From Hermatobates lingyangjiaoensis (lineage: Eukaryota; Arthropoda; Insecta; Hemiptera; Hermatobatidae), in contig JAPFBL010000119.1 in the NCBI GenBank assembly GCA_026182355.1, forward strand, positions 2,614,001 through 2,678,000: 64,000 nucleotides of DNA. Reading direction: 5' to 3'. The notes below the pieces were generated by a model, which saw only the letters and a list, made by a program, of their open reading frames with translations, had not been told where the DNA came from and ran no database searches. Both the position numbers and the translations under genes were made by a program. Of the stretch, positions 11,957 through 23,512 are shown one piece after another (the stretch's first letter is position 1; each line of letters begins with the position of its first letter).

Positions 11957-12202
11957 CTAACACCAAGAGTACTGATATGGAGCCCAAGAAGACACTTCTG
12001 ATGGCCCCAAGGGAACTATGGTGTTGGATTCTGTGATGTGTTTAAGAACTTGTATACGGAAAGTGTTATTGAACATGAGTCCGTGAGAGTTTGTGTGAGT
12101 AGCAACAGGAAGCTTACTGTGCTGATCAACGGAAGCCCTATGATCATTCATATGCAGGCTCAGCTTAGTAAAAACTAAACCTACATAGAATGCATTACAC
12201 AT
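11957..12202 (-). pseudogene. PLE GIY-YIG endonuclease fragment
   Basis: The minus-strand frame reads CNAFYVGLVFTKLSLHMNDH then RASVDQHSKLPVATHTNSHG, the YVG..ST.LSLRMNNHRAS pattern of the C-terminal GIY-YIG endonuclease of Penelope-like elements. The same family occurs at 62690-62945. The Tyr-Val-Gly block and the following Lys-Leu-Ser-Leu-(His for Arg) are visible, so the catalytic Arg appears replaced by His. The GIY half upstream is missing, and the C-terminal LLG..PGLN block is out of frame. A dead 3' piece of a retroelement. Confidence 0.78.
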
Positions 12203-12514
12203 GGTACTAGCCAGTCAGTAGATAGTTTCGAGGAACTAAAAAAAAATGTTACTTACTAACCGTAATGCAAGCTAGAACATGGTAACATACTGTTATTCTG
12301 ATTTTTAATGCAGAATATAAGAACGATAATTTAATTTGATCCATCCAAATAAGCACATTTTTACTAGAGTGCAAGAAGATTCTTAACAAATAAGACTGTC
12401 CTTGGGATGAGAAGCATATGCCTATAAACCAAAAAAAAAGAATTTTTTCTTTAAACATTTGAGAATACTTGCGCAGTTAGCATATATTTTATTAGTAAGC
12501 CTTGGATTTCCAAG

Positions 12515-12823
12515 CGTTGGATGAGGGTCTCTTTTGAACGCGTTTCTTCAAGGAAATATTGTATCTCCCTAATGATTATACATTAGGAGTCTTTTACCTA
12601 ATTTATTGGATTCTACCTCACTCAAGTGTTTTTAATGTTGGGATCTTAATGCACATTAAATTGTACAGGGTCAGGCCAGATGGTTGAATGACTTGTCCCT
12701 GGCATGGCGTGCTCAGGTTTTTCCCTTTTCCAAGTGAAAACAATTGTGAGTCAGAGTGATAATAGAAACCGGATCTACCAGTTCAGAGGCAAGCACGCAA
12801 GCTCCTGGGCTACCGTGGCCCTA
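12515..12823 (-). repeat. tRNA-derived SINE
   Basis: Minus-strand copy with the head at about 12823 (reverse of gggccacggtagcccaggag), B-box-like complement near 12765-12780, and the shared body (acctcactcaagtgttttta; acattaaattgtacagggtc). Diverged from the copy at 6885 but colinear with it. Confidence 0.75.
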
Positions 12824-14370
12824 AGGCATATTAGTCGCAATATAGAAATACTTTTTTTTAACTTCACAAATTACTACACTTAAAAACTATCACGCATTGG
12901 ACCAGGAGTTAAATTAAAACTAAATATGTCAATTAAATCATTTTAAAAACATATAGAAATTTTAAAGGTATAACCAGTAAAACTTTAACTGATGTTCGAT
13001 ACAGTCAAACAAGAATAATAGACACTACGTGTCACTTTAATGATATTACAGCTACTTTAAGAGTAAAATAATATTACTCTTTATGGACAAATATTTCTGT
13101 ATGAACTATGTATTAGTCTAAATTCAAGTACATAATCAACTGAGTATAATATTAGTTTCTTCTGAATTATATATAGAAAAACATTAGTTTGTAAATCTTC
13201 TGAAGTATATATTTTTACTCTTTTAACCATTCTCGAATGCATGCCGTTTTATGTCTTGTCTCTTTCACTCTGTCTTTCACAACTCTTCCGTATGTTTTCT
13301 TTATCGCAAATCGTTTTCCTTCCTTCGTCTTATTTCCTCTTTAGCCTGCCCCTACTTCTTCTCCCTGTATGCTAGCCACATGAAGGCAGAAGACAGGAAG
13401 AGAGACTGTAGTGCCCGTCACCATCTTTTGTCTTTACTTCTACACTATGAGTTCTGAACTTTGCATAACAAGTATAGGAAGAAAATTTGAATTCCTGAAA
13501 AAAATGACAGTAAGAATAATAAAGTTTTAAATAAATACGTTTAATTTAATATTAATTTAATTTAATATTATTAAAAATAATAGGTATTTTTATATTTTAA
13601 TTAAATAATAAAAATGTGCAAATTTAGATGCAATTTTAGCGTTCCTTCACAAAAGTGCTTTGAATGCTTTTTCTATTTTCGTTTGAAATGGCACATGGAA
13701 AGAATGTTACTATTTTCAAGTGCAACATAATTAATACAGGATGAAAATAATATATAAAAAAAACTTAGTATTATTGATTTGACAAAAAAGAACAAAATGT
13801 ATTTTTTCATTTGAAAACATAATACATTTATGTAAAACAAAAATGTCTTATATCGAAAGCAACAAATATTATGAAAAGAACTTCTTCTAGTTTAAACTTG
13901 TGAAAACATCAATAAATTTTAGAAATAATGCCAGAAAAAGCAATTTACTTTCTTGGTCTATTTTAATGCAAGTACCCAAATTGGTGTATTATTATTAAAG
14001 TTTAAGCGGCTGACTTCTTAGAATTGATGAAAACTTGGAATACCTTTGAATAACAAGGATCAATAACAAAGAACAGGTGAATCTACAGTATTATAAAAGA
14101 AGTCATTTCAGTCTATCTGGCTCTCAGAAATGTAAAAAAAATGCGACAAGTATATCAAATAATCCATTATTTCGAGTTGAATTTACAGTTTTTATAGGTA
14201 TATTCTCTTTGCTACTCGTACTATTGGAATTTTATGATTTTTTTTTTGACAAATTTTAGGTTGTTTTTTGACATTTCATTGTTTTATAGTATGTGGTTGG
14301 TTTAGCACTAAAAAACATTTCCTCTAAACATAAACTGTATCATTACACGCTATTGTTTGTTAATTTTTGG
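12824..14370. other. AT-rich stretch, nothing recognised
   Basis: The plus frame at 13251-13457 is less AT-rich and has many Ser, Phe and Leu residues but no known motif. I leave it unassigned. A 13540-13570 repeat (ttaatttaatatta) is local. Confidence 0.45.
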
Positions 14371-14371
14371 T

Positions 14372-14480
14372 TTGAAACGTCATCAGGAGAGATAAAAGAG
14401 GGAAACTAAATGCACTGGTGCAGAGACGGTTCTAGGCCAACAATATTGTCATATACACGCCCACAGGGAATCTATGTGAA
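14372..14480 (-). mobile_element. PLE end, AAUU-family hammerhead, degenerate
   Basis: Minus strand: section resembling ccgtctctgcaccagtgca, then CUCUCCUGAUGA, C, GUUU-CA-AACC, AAAAAUUA. Same order as 10903-10942 and 59297-59340. The G of the GAAA box is lost here too. Confidence 0.6.
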
Positions 14481-15430
14481 TAACGTGGTCACAGTGAATA
14501 ACATAGACAAGAATAGATTTAAAATTAACAATAAAATAGGAAATATAAAAAAATAAATTAAAAGAGGATGACCAAAGGAAATGATATATATATATATATT
14601 ATAAGTTAAAGAATAAACATGAATAAAAATATAATGGATATTTTATAATAATTATAATAAGAAAATCCTTTAAATTATATTGAGAATAAAAATAATAATA
14701 TTAATCAAATATTGTCAATAAAAAATGAAATAAATAAATAATAAAAATAGTATTAAATAAATAAAATGTTTCTTCATGCATATATATTAATTAAACATAT
14801 TTTATTTTAAAGTTGTTGTTTCTAGCATGTTTCTTTTTTTATATTATGTGATCAGTTAGTTAATATTTTCATTCAACTTAAAATATTATAAATTACTTAA
14901 TTCCATGGGCGATTATAATTATAATTTTTAAAAGATATTTATTTCTAATATATTATTCTTTTTGCATAGAAAATTTATAACAAAATAAAAAAAAAGTATA
15001 AATCTGACGAGTGAATCGGTGTGTAACTTAAAACTTTACTTATTTTATATTTTGTTTTCTAAAAATCTATAATTCAGAGATTTTCTTTCACATGCGGGAA
15101 AAGTATTAAGCTAATTGGAAAGAAATTAATTACTGACTTTATGATGTTGTGGTTATCACAACTTTATTCATTTGATCATTCAATCTGATAAGCCACTGTA
15201 ATTGAAACTTAAAATTTTAATATTTTTTAGTCTAATATTAAAGAAATATGCATTTTTTTATCATGCTATATTAATATTAAAGCGATACTTAATACGAAAT
15301 TTAAAGTTTCTAGTGTAACCAGAAAAACATTAAAAACAGTACTACTTTTGCTGTAAAGTACTATTGAATGACTTAATATATATTACCTAAAATTGATATG
15401 GAGGATTTATTTATTAACGATTATACAGAG
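14481..15430. other. AT-rich stretch, nothing recognised
   Basis: Short (TA)n at 14582-14600 and otherwise AT-rich single-copy-looking DNA without supported features. Confidence 0.45.
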
Positions 15431-15809
15431 GGAGGAAAAAATTAGTGGTACAGCTATCCAGCCGCTACTACCCCTAACCACCTCATTGGGGTCCTATGAG
15501 GAGAAAGTAAGTCACTTTCTCCCGAAACGTAGGGTGCCTTAAAGGGCATTATCAATTATGGTTTGTGCGGATTCTAAAAGGATGTGGAAGAAACACCGTT
15601 GCGCCTGCTGGCTGATTGTCAAGTAACCTTGCTGCACAGACGTAAGTGTTTCGGGACACTGAATAAAACCAAAAACTTGGACACTGGACCAAGCAAAAGT
15701 GCTCTGTTTCTTGGAGGCGTTGAAGGCTACTTGTTGGTAATATGCCTATATTATGAAAAATAAACATCATCAACTGTGAGTTGATCAATTTGATTTTTTT
15801 CATGTTCAT
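15431..15809. repeat. Unassigned element with 9-bp hairpin and GAAACGU motif
   Basis: GC-richer block. At 15500-15508 GGAGAAAGT pairs perfectly with ACTTTCTCC at 15514-15522, loop AAGTC. The hairpin is preceded by CCTATGA and followed by C then GAAACGT. This mirrors the CCTATGA...GAAACGTTGG relic near 55625-55650 and the hammerhead order in general, but the G of CUGA is absent. The following section (15545-15790) has a minus frame of 85 codons without a known domain (starts near 15809). Probably a mobile element end of its own family. Confidence 0.4.
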
Positions 15810-16063
15810 AATAGTTTACATAAAGCAAAAGAGTTAATCGTTTGTTTCCTTTATAGCAGTTCGTTTTCTGTCATACAATTTATAGCAATTTATATTTTAC
15901 GCATGTTGCTCATAAATGTGTTAATCATAAACTCATTTTTTCACACAATTTGTATTATAGTACTATTTTTGAACACTTTAAATGATCATACTCTATGCCT
16001 TTAAGCTATCAATAAATAAAACAAGCATAATTAATTCGACTTATGCTTGTTTAATTATAAGTG
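15810..16063. other. AT-rich stretch
   Basis: Nothing recognised apart from a short inverted repeat (acaagcataa / ttatgcttgt) at about 16021-16050, immediately left of the MITE. Confidence 0.4.
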
Positions 16064-16995
16064 CAGTGGACGCCGCTTAATGTAATCACTTTTGTAAACA
16101 CCAAAAGTGATAACAATAGCCTATTTATAATATTGGCTGAAGAAATGGAAATATTATTTTACTGTTCGTAAGGCTAAAGCTGAAAGAATAGCAAAAAAAA
16201 AGTAAACTCAAATAAATGAAATATGTAATAAATAGTAAAACTTACCACAGATAATTATAAAAGTTCTTTGTTTAAGAAATCTACCAGTTTTGTCTGCTTG
16301 ATGTCTTTTCGCATTAAATCATTTATAAAGGACTTTTACTCATAATAAAATTCAAATTCAAAAGATCTATTTTTTTCCGAAAATCTCAATGGTCAGGAAC
16401 TGAATCGAACTCCCTTTAGCTTCCTACCTGACAAGACATGACGACCTGATGACTTCTAAATTATACAGTACCTCAGACAATGCCTAGACACAAGGCCATT
16501 CGATCACGAAAACGAATCCTTCTCCTGACACACTGACGTCCCCAAACAATGTTTGCTGACCTTAACAAAAAGAGCAGGATGATGATTTAGCAGTAGTTGG
16601 CCTCTGGTCCAGAATTGCTGAATATGACGTGCACAAACGTGCACGGCATATTCCTTGGTCCTTGACACTGACTGATTAAAAACATTTTTTAAGCAAAAGT
16701 TAAAAAAAAGAGCAGAAAACTGAAGAAGAGCATATAAGGAAATCTAATCTCTTGCTTTGCCAGTTATAAAATCAGGATTTATAGAACAAAAACTCCTCAC
16801 TGGGCATTTACGCTGGAACTGAACGCAATAAACAATGCCCTCAAGTATGGAAAATATTGCTAACAATAACCAATGTACTGGTTAGTTTACGTGATATAAT
16901 TGTAATACATATTGTATGTTGGGGCAGGGATCAGGAATTCCGATAATACAAACGGATTGATTACTTTATCCGTGATTACATTAAGCGGCATCCAA
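16064..16995. mobile_element. Non-autonomous DNA transposon, pogo/Tigger-like
   Basis: Left terminus CAGTGGACGCCGCTTAATG at 16064 and right terminus whose reverse complement is GGATGCCGCTTAATGTAATC, ending at about 16993, form terminal inverted repeats over roughly 22 nt. The CAGT start resembles pogo/Tigger (Tc1-mariner superfamily) ends. About 0.93 kb lies between. The interior has no transposase frame. It contains a B-box-like stretch (reverse of gaatcgaactccc at about 16391-16405), so a tRNA-like insert may lie inside. The superfamily is inferred from the termini only. Confidence 0.62.
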
Positions 16996-18000
16996 AACTA
17001 ATACAAATAGTATGGAACTCATATGTATGATTTGAATTAACCTGTCTTGAATTAAGACCGAGTTTAATTCAATTTCTATAAAAGTTATAAACGACGAGGA
17101 TCGTTATAACTTATAACAAAATATTGAGTTTAAGAGATTTAAAAATAATATTCCCATAGAATGTCAGTAAACTCATAGTCAATTAACAATTTTTTTTTTA
17201 CAAGTTTCAACAACAAATTATTTTTCATGACTCCATCAAACTTCATAATTTTTTTTTGAAACCTCTTAAACTAAAAAATACGCCATTCGTTTAAATTTTG
17301 GAATTCACCTGTCAGTGAAACAGGTGAATTATTGGGCGCTGCTAAATTAAATTTGTTTGAACAATGTTTCATTGGCTTGCAAATTATATCATTCATGAAA
17401 TCAAGAAGACAAGGTTGAATTTTTTTTCTAAATATATCTAAACAACCATAAATGACCTTTCATTAATTAGTAAAAAATATAATAATTATAATTTGATACT
17501 TTAATTCTTACAAAATATAAACGACTTAAAATTTTGAACAAATATGATATAATAGAGAAGTGGCAAAACATGTATACCAATGTATACATTGAAAAGTATA
17601 CATTCATTTTTTCAATTTTCGGCACAATGAAAATTGTCAAATAAATTTGTATTGCTATTTTGTCTTCACCTCCAATCCATCCATCTGTGCCGATTGACTA
17701 CTGCTTACTGAAATGCACGATTTATTTCCAATAACTATTGAATGATTTTATTCTGATGATTTCTTCTTGGACCCAAAATAAGAGTTTCTCTGTTATTAAT
17801 CTGATATTTTAATTAAATAATCAGATTACTATTGCAGATAATAATTAAATCTTAATTTAAAGTTCTATTTATTTACCAAATAAGGAAGGAATATATTTTT
17901 TTTTATAAAAGGATATAGAAGATAGAAAGCTGTAAGAAAAGAAAGAAGACTTGTTTTGGGTGGGGTAAGGTTTATGTTTGGGAAGGTTAGTACAGGACCA
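16996..18000. other. AT-rich stretch, nothing recognised
   Basis: No supported gene. A short inverted repeat (tcacctgt / acaggtga) occurs near 17306-17327. Confidence 0.4.
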
Positions 18001-18240
18001 ATGTCAGAAGCATACGTCCCCACGGGACACCACATAAAGTACTCACGGACTGCCCTCCTTATGTAAATCCACCCCCCACCCGCTCAAGCATTTACACGCA
18101 CTCTTTCTGTCTAATTTTATATATATGTATATATAAATCACATAGGCCTCTTTATAATTAATTCTCAAGGTCAATAGCCCTAACCTAACCAAAACCAAGT
18201 TTATTTCCCTCAAACTACTCGGAACAAACGACCACAATAT
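18001..18240. other. Unassigned GC-richer block
   Basis: Contains a C-rich section (ccaccccccacccgctcaag) and a short TATATA run. The minus frame at 18043-18237 has no domain. A repeat body is the most likely explanation. Confidence 0.25.
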
Positions 18241-20880
18241 TTTCCATGTTTTATTTTTTTATTCTAATTTGATTGCGTGGCCTGAATTCATAATCAAGTA
18301 AAACTGTATGCCTTGAACTAACTTGAAATTAAATTTAAAAGTCAATAGTAGCAACACGAATTCTCCTTTATTTAGACTGTTATATTTTTTCAGTTAACCC
18401 GCTTCTTTTGACTTCTTCCTTCTTATTTATGCCTTTCATATAAATCCTTACTGGATAACGTTATGTTACACCTTTATTTTTCCCCTAAGTCATTATTTAA
18501 TTTTTTGTATTTTTTTTGTTCTTTGGTATTAAAGTTGTTTTCCCGCTTCTTTTTTTACTTATTTTTCATTAACTCATGGACTTGGTACTCTCTTACTTGA
18601 AAAAAAAGTTGTACATTACTTGGGTGGTCAAAAAGGAAAGTTTTTTCTTTTTTTGAAAATATGTAGGTGAATAATACATTATTCATTAGCATGACTAGTG
18701 TTTGTATATGATTGAAATATCAATCAAAGAATTTATTTTCCTATTCATACTAAATTAAAATTATGCTAATAGAATTAGTGTTTCGCATTATTGAACCAAA
18801 AAATATTTTAAGCTCAGTATACAGGAAAATATGTAACTCCAGTCAAAAATTGCAATTAAGATCATACTAAGGTTGGGGATATAAATAAATATACCATCAG
18901 CAATGAACATTTGTATACATAGCTGTTGCGAATAAGAAAATTAAAGACAATGTTCTTCAAATGAGACTTATATGGAAATCTTTAAATCCTCTATATAAAA
19001 CATTTTAAAATATGTTATCATAATGAAGATGTTATTAAGAGTTCTAGAAAAAACATGTCTTGTTTTATTTATTTTACTCTGTTTCATTCACTGCGTCTTC
19101 CCCATTCTGATGTTTCTGTTGATGTTCTGAATGCTAATGTTAAAAGAACAGTCAGCCAAATAAAAATCATTAAAAACAGACTTTGAAACAACATTAATGT
19201 ATCAACAATAAATAGTCTACTAACAATACGACATGGACTAAAACATCATAGAAAATGCTGCTGTGAGTTTGATGTTTCTTTTGACGTAATTAAGATAATT
19301 GGGACCAATAGAATCTATGAAAACAGAAAAATCGACGATGCTTATGAGAAATTTAATTTAGTTGCGGGATCGTATGACAAATTTTGGAAATCTTTGGTTC
19401 AAATCATTAAAAGAAAGATTGTTTAATCGTGTTTGAAAATATAATATTAAAATAATATTTAGCATGCTATCTTCATTTTATTGTCACTTGGACATTTTTT
19501 TCGCTAGTCCTTTTTTAGCCCATTTTTCTATTATTTTTGTCCAAATTGGCACCTAGTAGTTGGCAACACTGCTTACTAAAAAAATTAATGTGAAAATGAA
19601 GATAATGATGTTGATTTGGTTCATGTAATACATGTACAAGTAAACAAAAGTTGATCCAAAGAACAGAAAGAAGTCCACATTTGAAAATTTTTTGTTACAA
19701 AATCCTCTGCGTTTAGTTTCTCTGAAGTATTAAAGTTTCATAATACGTAAAATGGCTTGGTAGGCTTATGTTTGCATAGCGAAAGTCAATTTAACATGTT
19801 AATATGCAAACTCTTCCTTTTTAGCTACCATTTGCTCTTCCGCCTGTAAGAGCAATTTCCACAATACAACATCAAATTATTGTTTGCCATTTGAAACACA
19901 GTATTATAAGTACTTTACAAGTAGTTTCTGCTAGTCATACATTTTTAAAAGTGTATGTTTTACATACTTAAGTATAAGTTTTATCAAAGTTGAATGACCG
20001 ATTCTGTTTCTTGACTAAAAGAATTCTATAGTGTATTATTTACATTTACATAAATTAATTTTTATTTATTTGCATTTTCAATCAATACATTTTAAAAAAT
20101 TTACAAATTGTTATCATAAAAAACTTGGATAGCCATTGAATTCGTATAATAATCGTGAGTAACCTATTTTATTAATTATCTTTGTAAGAAGCTTCTTAAA
20201 TTGCAAATACGTTTGATGGACACTATTTTCAATCAATTTAACAACTATTTCAAGAAAATAAGTTATTTGAAATATTTATTATTACTGCTCAACATAAGAA
20301 CTACTTCTTACAGAGTTATTAAGTAGTGACTAACATTCTTTAGGGGAAGTATTGGATTCCTAGTAAAATTTAGTGGTCACACCAAATAGAGAAATTTGTT
20401 ACAATATCTTAATTTCTTGTCTGCCATGAAAGAATGTCACAATAAAAAAAAATCTTCAATTGAACTATTTAAACCTAATGGTTAGGCTCAATGAAGAATT
20501 ACATCTTTATATAAGAATATTGAGTTTTTTATAACATCATATTTTGCAAAAATAAAATTAGTGACATAATTATAAATCAAAGCTGACATTTGCTGCTAAT
20601 GAAATATTACGTAAAATCAAATTTGAGAACTAAATTTAAAAAAATCTACCAGTATCAAATAGTCTGGGATATTTTTTATTTATCATACTTTATATATATA
20701 TATTATAAAATAAATTTATTTCGTTTTTGATTCCTTATAAACATTATTTATTTATATTAAATTATCAAGATACCTTATTTTTAATAATCTCCTATTTATG
20801 TATTTTTTGATTCTCACCAACTCTTCTGATTCGTTTAAATTCATTGAACTTTTACTGCTTATCTTAATCTCTTGCTTATA
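18241..20880. other. AT-rich stretch, nothing recognised
   Basis: About 2.6 kb without a frame or repeat I can assign. The T-rich section at 18360-18600 resembles the untranslated part of PLEs in composition only. Confidence 0.4.
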
Positions 20881-21065
20881 TCTTATCTTTCTTACTTCAA
20901 AACCGGGAACGCATGACAGCACCGTTGGATACTGGGTCAGTTACCTGCCGTTTCGTTTACAATGTGCCTGGTTTTTCATTTTCTTTTCTCCTAAAGACAG
21001 ATTTTCCAAAAAAATGGGTTAATCAGTAGGCTTATTTACTCTCTTTGTACTCTTGTTTTCTTTTT
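20881..21065 (+). mobile_element. Weak PLE-end relic
   Basis: The section gaacgcatgacagcaccg, then ctcctaaagacagattttcc, then ctctttgtactcttg keeps the order of the AAUU-family ends (10.9 and 59.3 kb) at low similarity. CUGAAGA has become CUAAAGA. Called by layout, so uncertain. Confidence 0.3.
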
Positions 21066-21454
21066 AAGCTTTATTTCTCCAGTTTGGATCGTCTTTCCAA
21101 TTTAATTGTAAGTATACACGAGCTATTTCATAACGAAATGAATTGATAGTATTATTGTGTTGAGCAGAAGGTGCATAAAATTTTATTTTTTCTGAGTCTA
21201 ATGAAAACCACTACTTACTAGAGCTCTTTCATGAAAGGAAATTCTCATTTTCTGAGATCAAGATTTCCGGAGAGAGTCAGAACCATCCAAATATTTGTCA
21301 TGTGGATAGAAATGACTTTATAGAAGAGATATACTAAGTACGTTGGCTTCATTAGAAAAAATAGAACTTCAAGGAATTCTAACTCTAAACAAACCCTCAA
21401 ATAGGCAATAAGATATCTAATCCAAACAACAAATGTAGATTCTATATGTATATA

Positions 21455-21649
21455 TATATTTTATTAAAGTAGACGGCAGCTTCCGCATTTACGACTTTTT
21501 TGCTCGTTTTCTCTAGTTTTCTTACTAGTTTTTTCTGGTAGGGAGTGATTTCATGGAGGAGTTAACTCGTAAAGTAAAAGTCGTAAATGCGGAAGCTGTC
21601 GTCTACTTTAATAAAATATGTTTACAAGAAAATCTGCTGCCAATATACA

Positions 21650-21655
<6 letters not shown>
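21455..21655. pseudogene. Palindromic pair of PLE N-terminal pieces
   Basis: Reverse-complement arms of about 45 nt at 21460-21505 and 21570-21617 (shared piece gtagacggcagcttccgcat), loop about 65 nt. The right arm lies in a plus frame that ends FNKICLQENLLPIYTHIYIY and then enters (TA)n at 21650-21696. The CL.E.LLP...IY motif recurs at 24475, 37450, 48780 and 54540 and I take it for the N-terminal region of PLE proteins. Non-functional. Confidence 0.6.
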
Positions 21656-21701
<46 letters not shown>

Positions 21702-21765
21702 GATTTCACATAAACACGTGAAACAACAATCAATGATCAAACCACAATAAGAAATGGGAAAACAA

Positions 21766-21808
21766 GACTAAGATCTTTCAACCGTAACAAGCGGTCTTCG
21801 TCAGAGTC
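21766..21808 (-). ncRNA. Hammerhead ribozyme motif, AGAUCU family (best-kept)
   Basis: 43 nt on the minus strand: GACU (stem I, 5'), CUGACGA (core), A, GACCG-cuuguua-CGGUU (stem II), GAA (core), AGAUCU (stem III as a palindrome), U (cleavage-site nucleotide), AGUC (stem I, 3'). All core positions of the textbook hammerhead (CUGANGA and GAAA; NUH before the cut) are present. The hexamer AGAUCU could make only two pairs in one molecule, but six between two molecules. An unpaired A stands between CUGACGA and stem II. Activity untested; predicted cut lies between U and AGUC. Confidence 0.78.
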
Positions 21809-21994
21809 AAAAACCCAACTGAACACTAGATGCAGAAAACATCTGGTGAGGAGTTGAGAAGAGTGGGAGGGAAGAGTGGTATTTTAAAAGGGTGAAAGCA
21901 CAGGAAAGGACTAATGTCCAGAAAGGGATGTTTGGGGAAACAAAGGAGTACAGTAAGAAAAAGTAAAAAAAGTAAAAAAGTAAAAAACTATCCG

Positions 21995-22342
21995 CTAGCT
22001 GTCAACCCTCTTTGAAGAGGCTATTGCCCTCGTGACGAAAGTATCAAGTTTGAAGAGACCGTTACTAATGTTTATAATATTAGATCTATTAAATTTAATT
22101 AGAGACGATTCAATAATATTTCTTAACAACATTGATTTTTCATAGGTAATAAATTTAGCTCCTGTCCAATCAATATGATGATTTTCATTTTTTATATGCA
22201 AGAATAAGGCACTACTGTTTTCCTGTCTACTTACGTTATATTGGTGTTGTTTTACACGTGTTTTTAATGATTTACCAGTTTGACCAATATAAATTTTATG
22301 GCAATTTTTGCACGGAATTTTATAAATACCAGCGGACTCCAA
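21995..22342 (-). pseudogene. GIY-YIG endonuclease domain of a PLE (left copy)
   Basis: 115 codons from an internal ATG to TAG. Near the start GIYKIPCKNCHKIYIGQTGK shows the GIY, two Cys, the YIG and the following Gly; KSLKTRVKQH supplies the conserved Arg and a His. Cys-x2-Cys after GIY is typical for the PLE type of this nuclease. The endonuclease nicks target DNA for target-primed reverse transcription in complete elements. The upstream linker (RLAKQLDFN, NNVGNM) is in a different frame, so one frameshift separates RT side and endonuclease. The internal Met is not a natural start, since the domain should be the C-terminal end of a much larger RT protein. The frame itself is intact, suggesting recent insertion. 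Confidence 0.88.
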
Positions 22343-22609
22343 TTCGCTTGGAGAGTTTTTTTTATTAACATATTACCCACGTTATTACGATTAGAAAACA
22401 CCATATTAAAATCAAGTTGTTTGGCTAATCTTGGAAGGGGGCCCAATGATTCGTGGTATGGCAAAACTATAGAATTTGATAATTTGATTGCCATACCACG
22501 AATCATTGGACCCCCTTCCAAGATTAGCCAAACAACTTGATTTTAATATAGTGTTTTCTAATCGTAATAACGTGGGTAATATGTTAATAAAAAAAACTCT
22601 CCAAGCGAA

Positions 22610-22957
22610 TTGGAGTCCGCTGGTATTTATAAAATTCCGTGTAAAAATTGCCATAAAATTTATATTGGTCAAACTGGTAAATCATTAAAAACACGTGTAA
22701 AACAACACCAATATAACGTAAGTAGACAGGAAAACAGTAGTGCCTTATTCTTGCATATAAAAAATGAAAATCATCATATTGATTGGACAGGAGCTAAATT
22801 TATTACCTATGAAAAATCAATGTTGTTAAGAAATATTATTGAATCGTCTCTAATTAAATTTAATAGATCTAATATTATAAACATTAGTAACGGTCTCTTC
22901 AAACTTGATACTTTCGTCACGAGGGCAATAGCCTCTTCAAAGAGGGTTGACAGCTAG
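22610..22957 (+). pseudogene. GIY-YIG endonuclease domain of a PLE (right copy)
   Basis: The encoded 115 residues are the same as those of the minus-strand copy at 21995-22342: GIY, Cys-x2-Cys, YIG, the Arg of KTRVKQH, and the C-terminal RAIASSKRVDS. The identical translation of two opposed copies means the pair arose very recently, in one event or by copying. The upstream linker is again out of frame, so the frameshift pre-dates the palindrome. Confidence 0.88.
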
Positions 22958-23143
22958 CGGATAGTTTTTTACTTTTTTACTTTTTTTACTTTTTCTTACT
23001 GTACTCCTTTGTTTCCCCAAACATCCCTTTCTGGACATTAGTCATTTCCTGTGCTTTCACCCTTTTAAAATACCACTCTTCCCTCCCACTCTTCTCAACT
23101 CCTCACCAGATGTTTTCTGCATCTAGTGTTCAGTTGGGTTTTT

Positions 23144-23186
23144 GACTCTGACGAAGACCGCTTGTTACGGTTGAAAGATCTTAGTC
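23144..23186 (+). ncRNA. Hammerhead ribozyme motif, AGAUCU family
   Basis: Plus-strand twin of the motif at 21808-21766, same 43-nt order, all core nucleotides intact. Downstream tail includes ttgtggtttgatcatt. It lies about 190 nt after the endonuclease stop codon, placing the ribozyme in the 3' untranslated part of the element. Confidence 0.78.
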
Positions 23187-23221
23187 TTGTTTTCCCATTT
23201 TTTATTGTGGTTTGATCATTC

Positions 23222-23426
23222 ATATATATATATATATATATATACATTAATGATCAAATCACAACATGAAATGGGAAAAAAAACTAAGATCCCTCAACCG
23301 CAACAAGCGGTTGGGTTTTTGACTCTGACGAAGGAAGCTTGTTGCAGTTGAAGGATCTTAGTCTTTTTTTCCCATTTCGTATTGTGTTTTGATCATTGAA
23401 TATTATTTCAGGTGTTTATGAGACAT

Positions 23427-23475
<49 letters not shown>
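23222..23475. mobile_element. Short inverted pair of AGAUCU-family ends
   Basis: (TA)n at 23222-23245, minus piece 23250-23312 cut inside stem II, plus piece with core 23321-23363 (GAAA mutated to GAAG, stem II changed), outward tail ttgatcattgaatattattt, then (TA)n 23430-23470. The minus half lost the CUGACGA strand at the junction. Confidence 0.8.
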
Positions 23476-23512
23476 GAATTTAAAAAAGAAGACATAGAAA
23501 GGAAACCACTCT

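Larger units (their letters stand above)
21697..22461 (-). mobile_element. PLE 3' module, left arm of a 1.5-kb palindrome
   Basis: Minus strand, in order: piece encoding LAKQLDFN..FSNRNNVGNM, a GIY-YIG endonuclease frame, stop, T-rich untranslated part with (CTTTTTTA)-like runs, hammerhead core 21808-21766, tail to 21697 beside (TA)n. It is colinear with the right arm 22490-23221 with hardly any changes and no length difference over the shared 732 nt. The module is 5'-truncated, with the truncated ends facing each other across about 28 nt. Confidence 0.9.
22490..23221 (+). mobile_element. PLE 3' module, right arm of the 1.5-kb palindrome
   Basis: Mirror copy of 21697-22461: linker, endonuclease frame, T-rich part, hammerhead core at 23144-23186, tail cut off at about 23221 where (TA)n begins. 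It lacks about 33 nt of the outer tail that the left arm keeps. One visible difference is tagtcatttcctg here against tagtcctttcctg in the left copy. Confidence 0.9.

Noticed and set aside
13251..13457. Plus frame as a possible small secreted protein
   Set aside because: Hydrophobic and Ser-rich, but no clear signal peptide shape, no splice context and no motif.
22264..22521. 85- and 86-codon frames at the palindrome centre
   Set aside because: They cross the inverted junction and read the linker in one frame and the endonuclease out of frame on the other. They are products of the palindrome, not genes.
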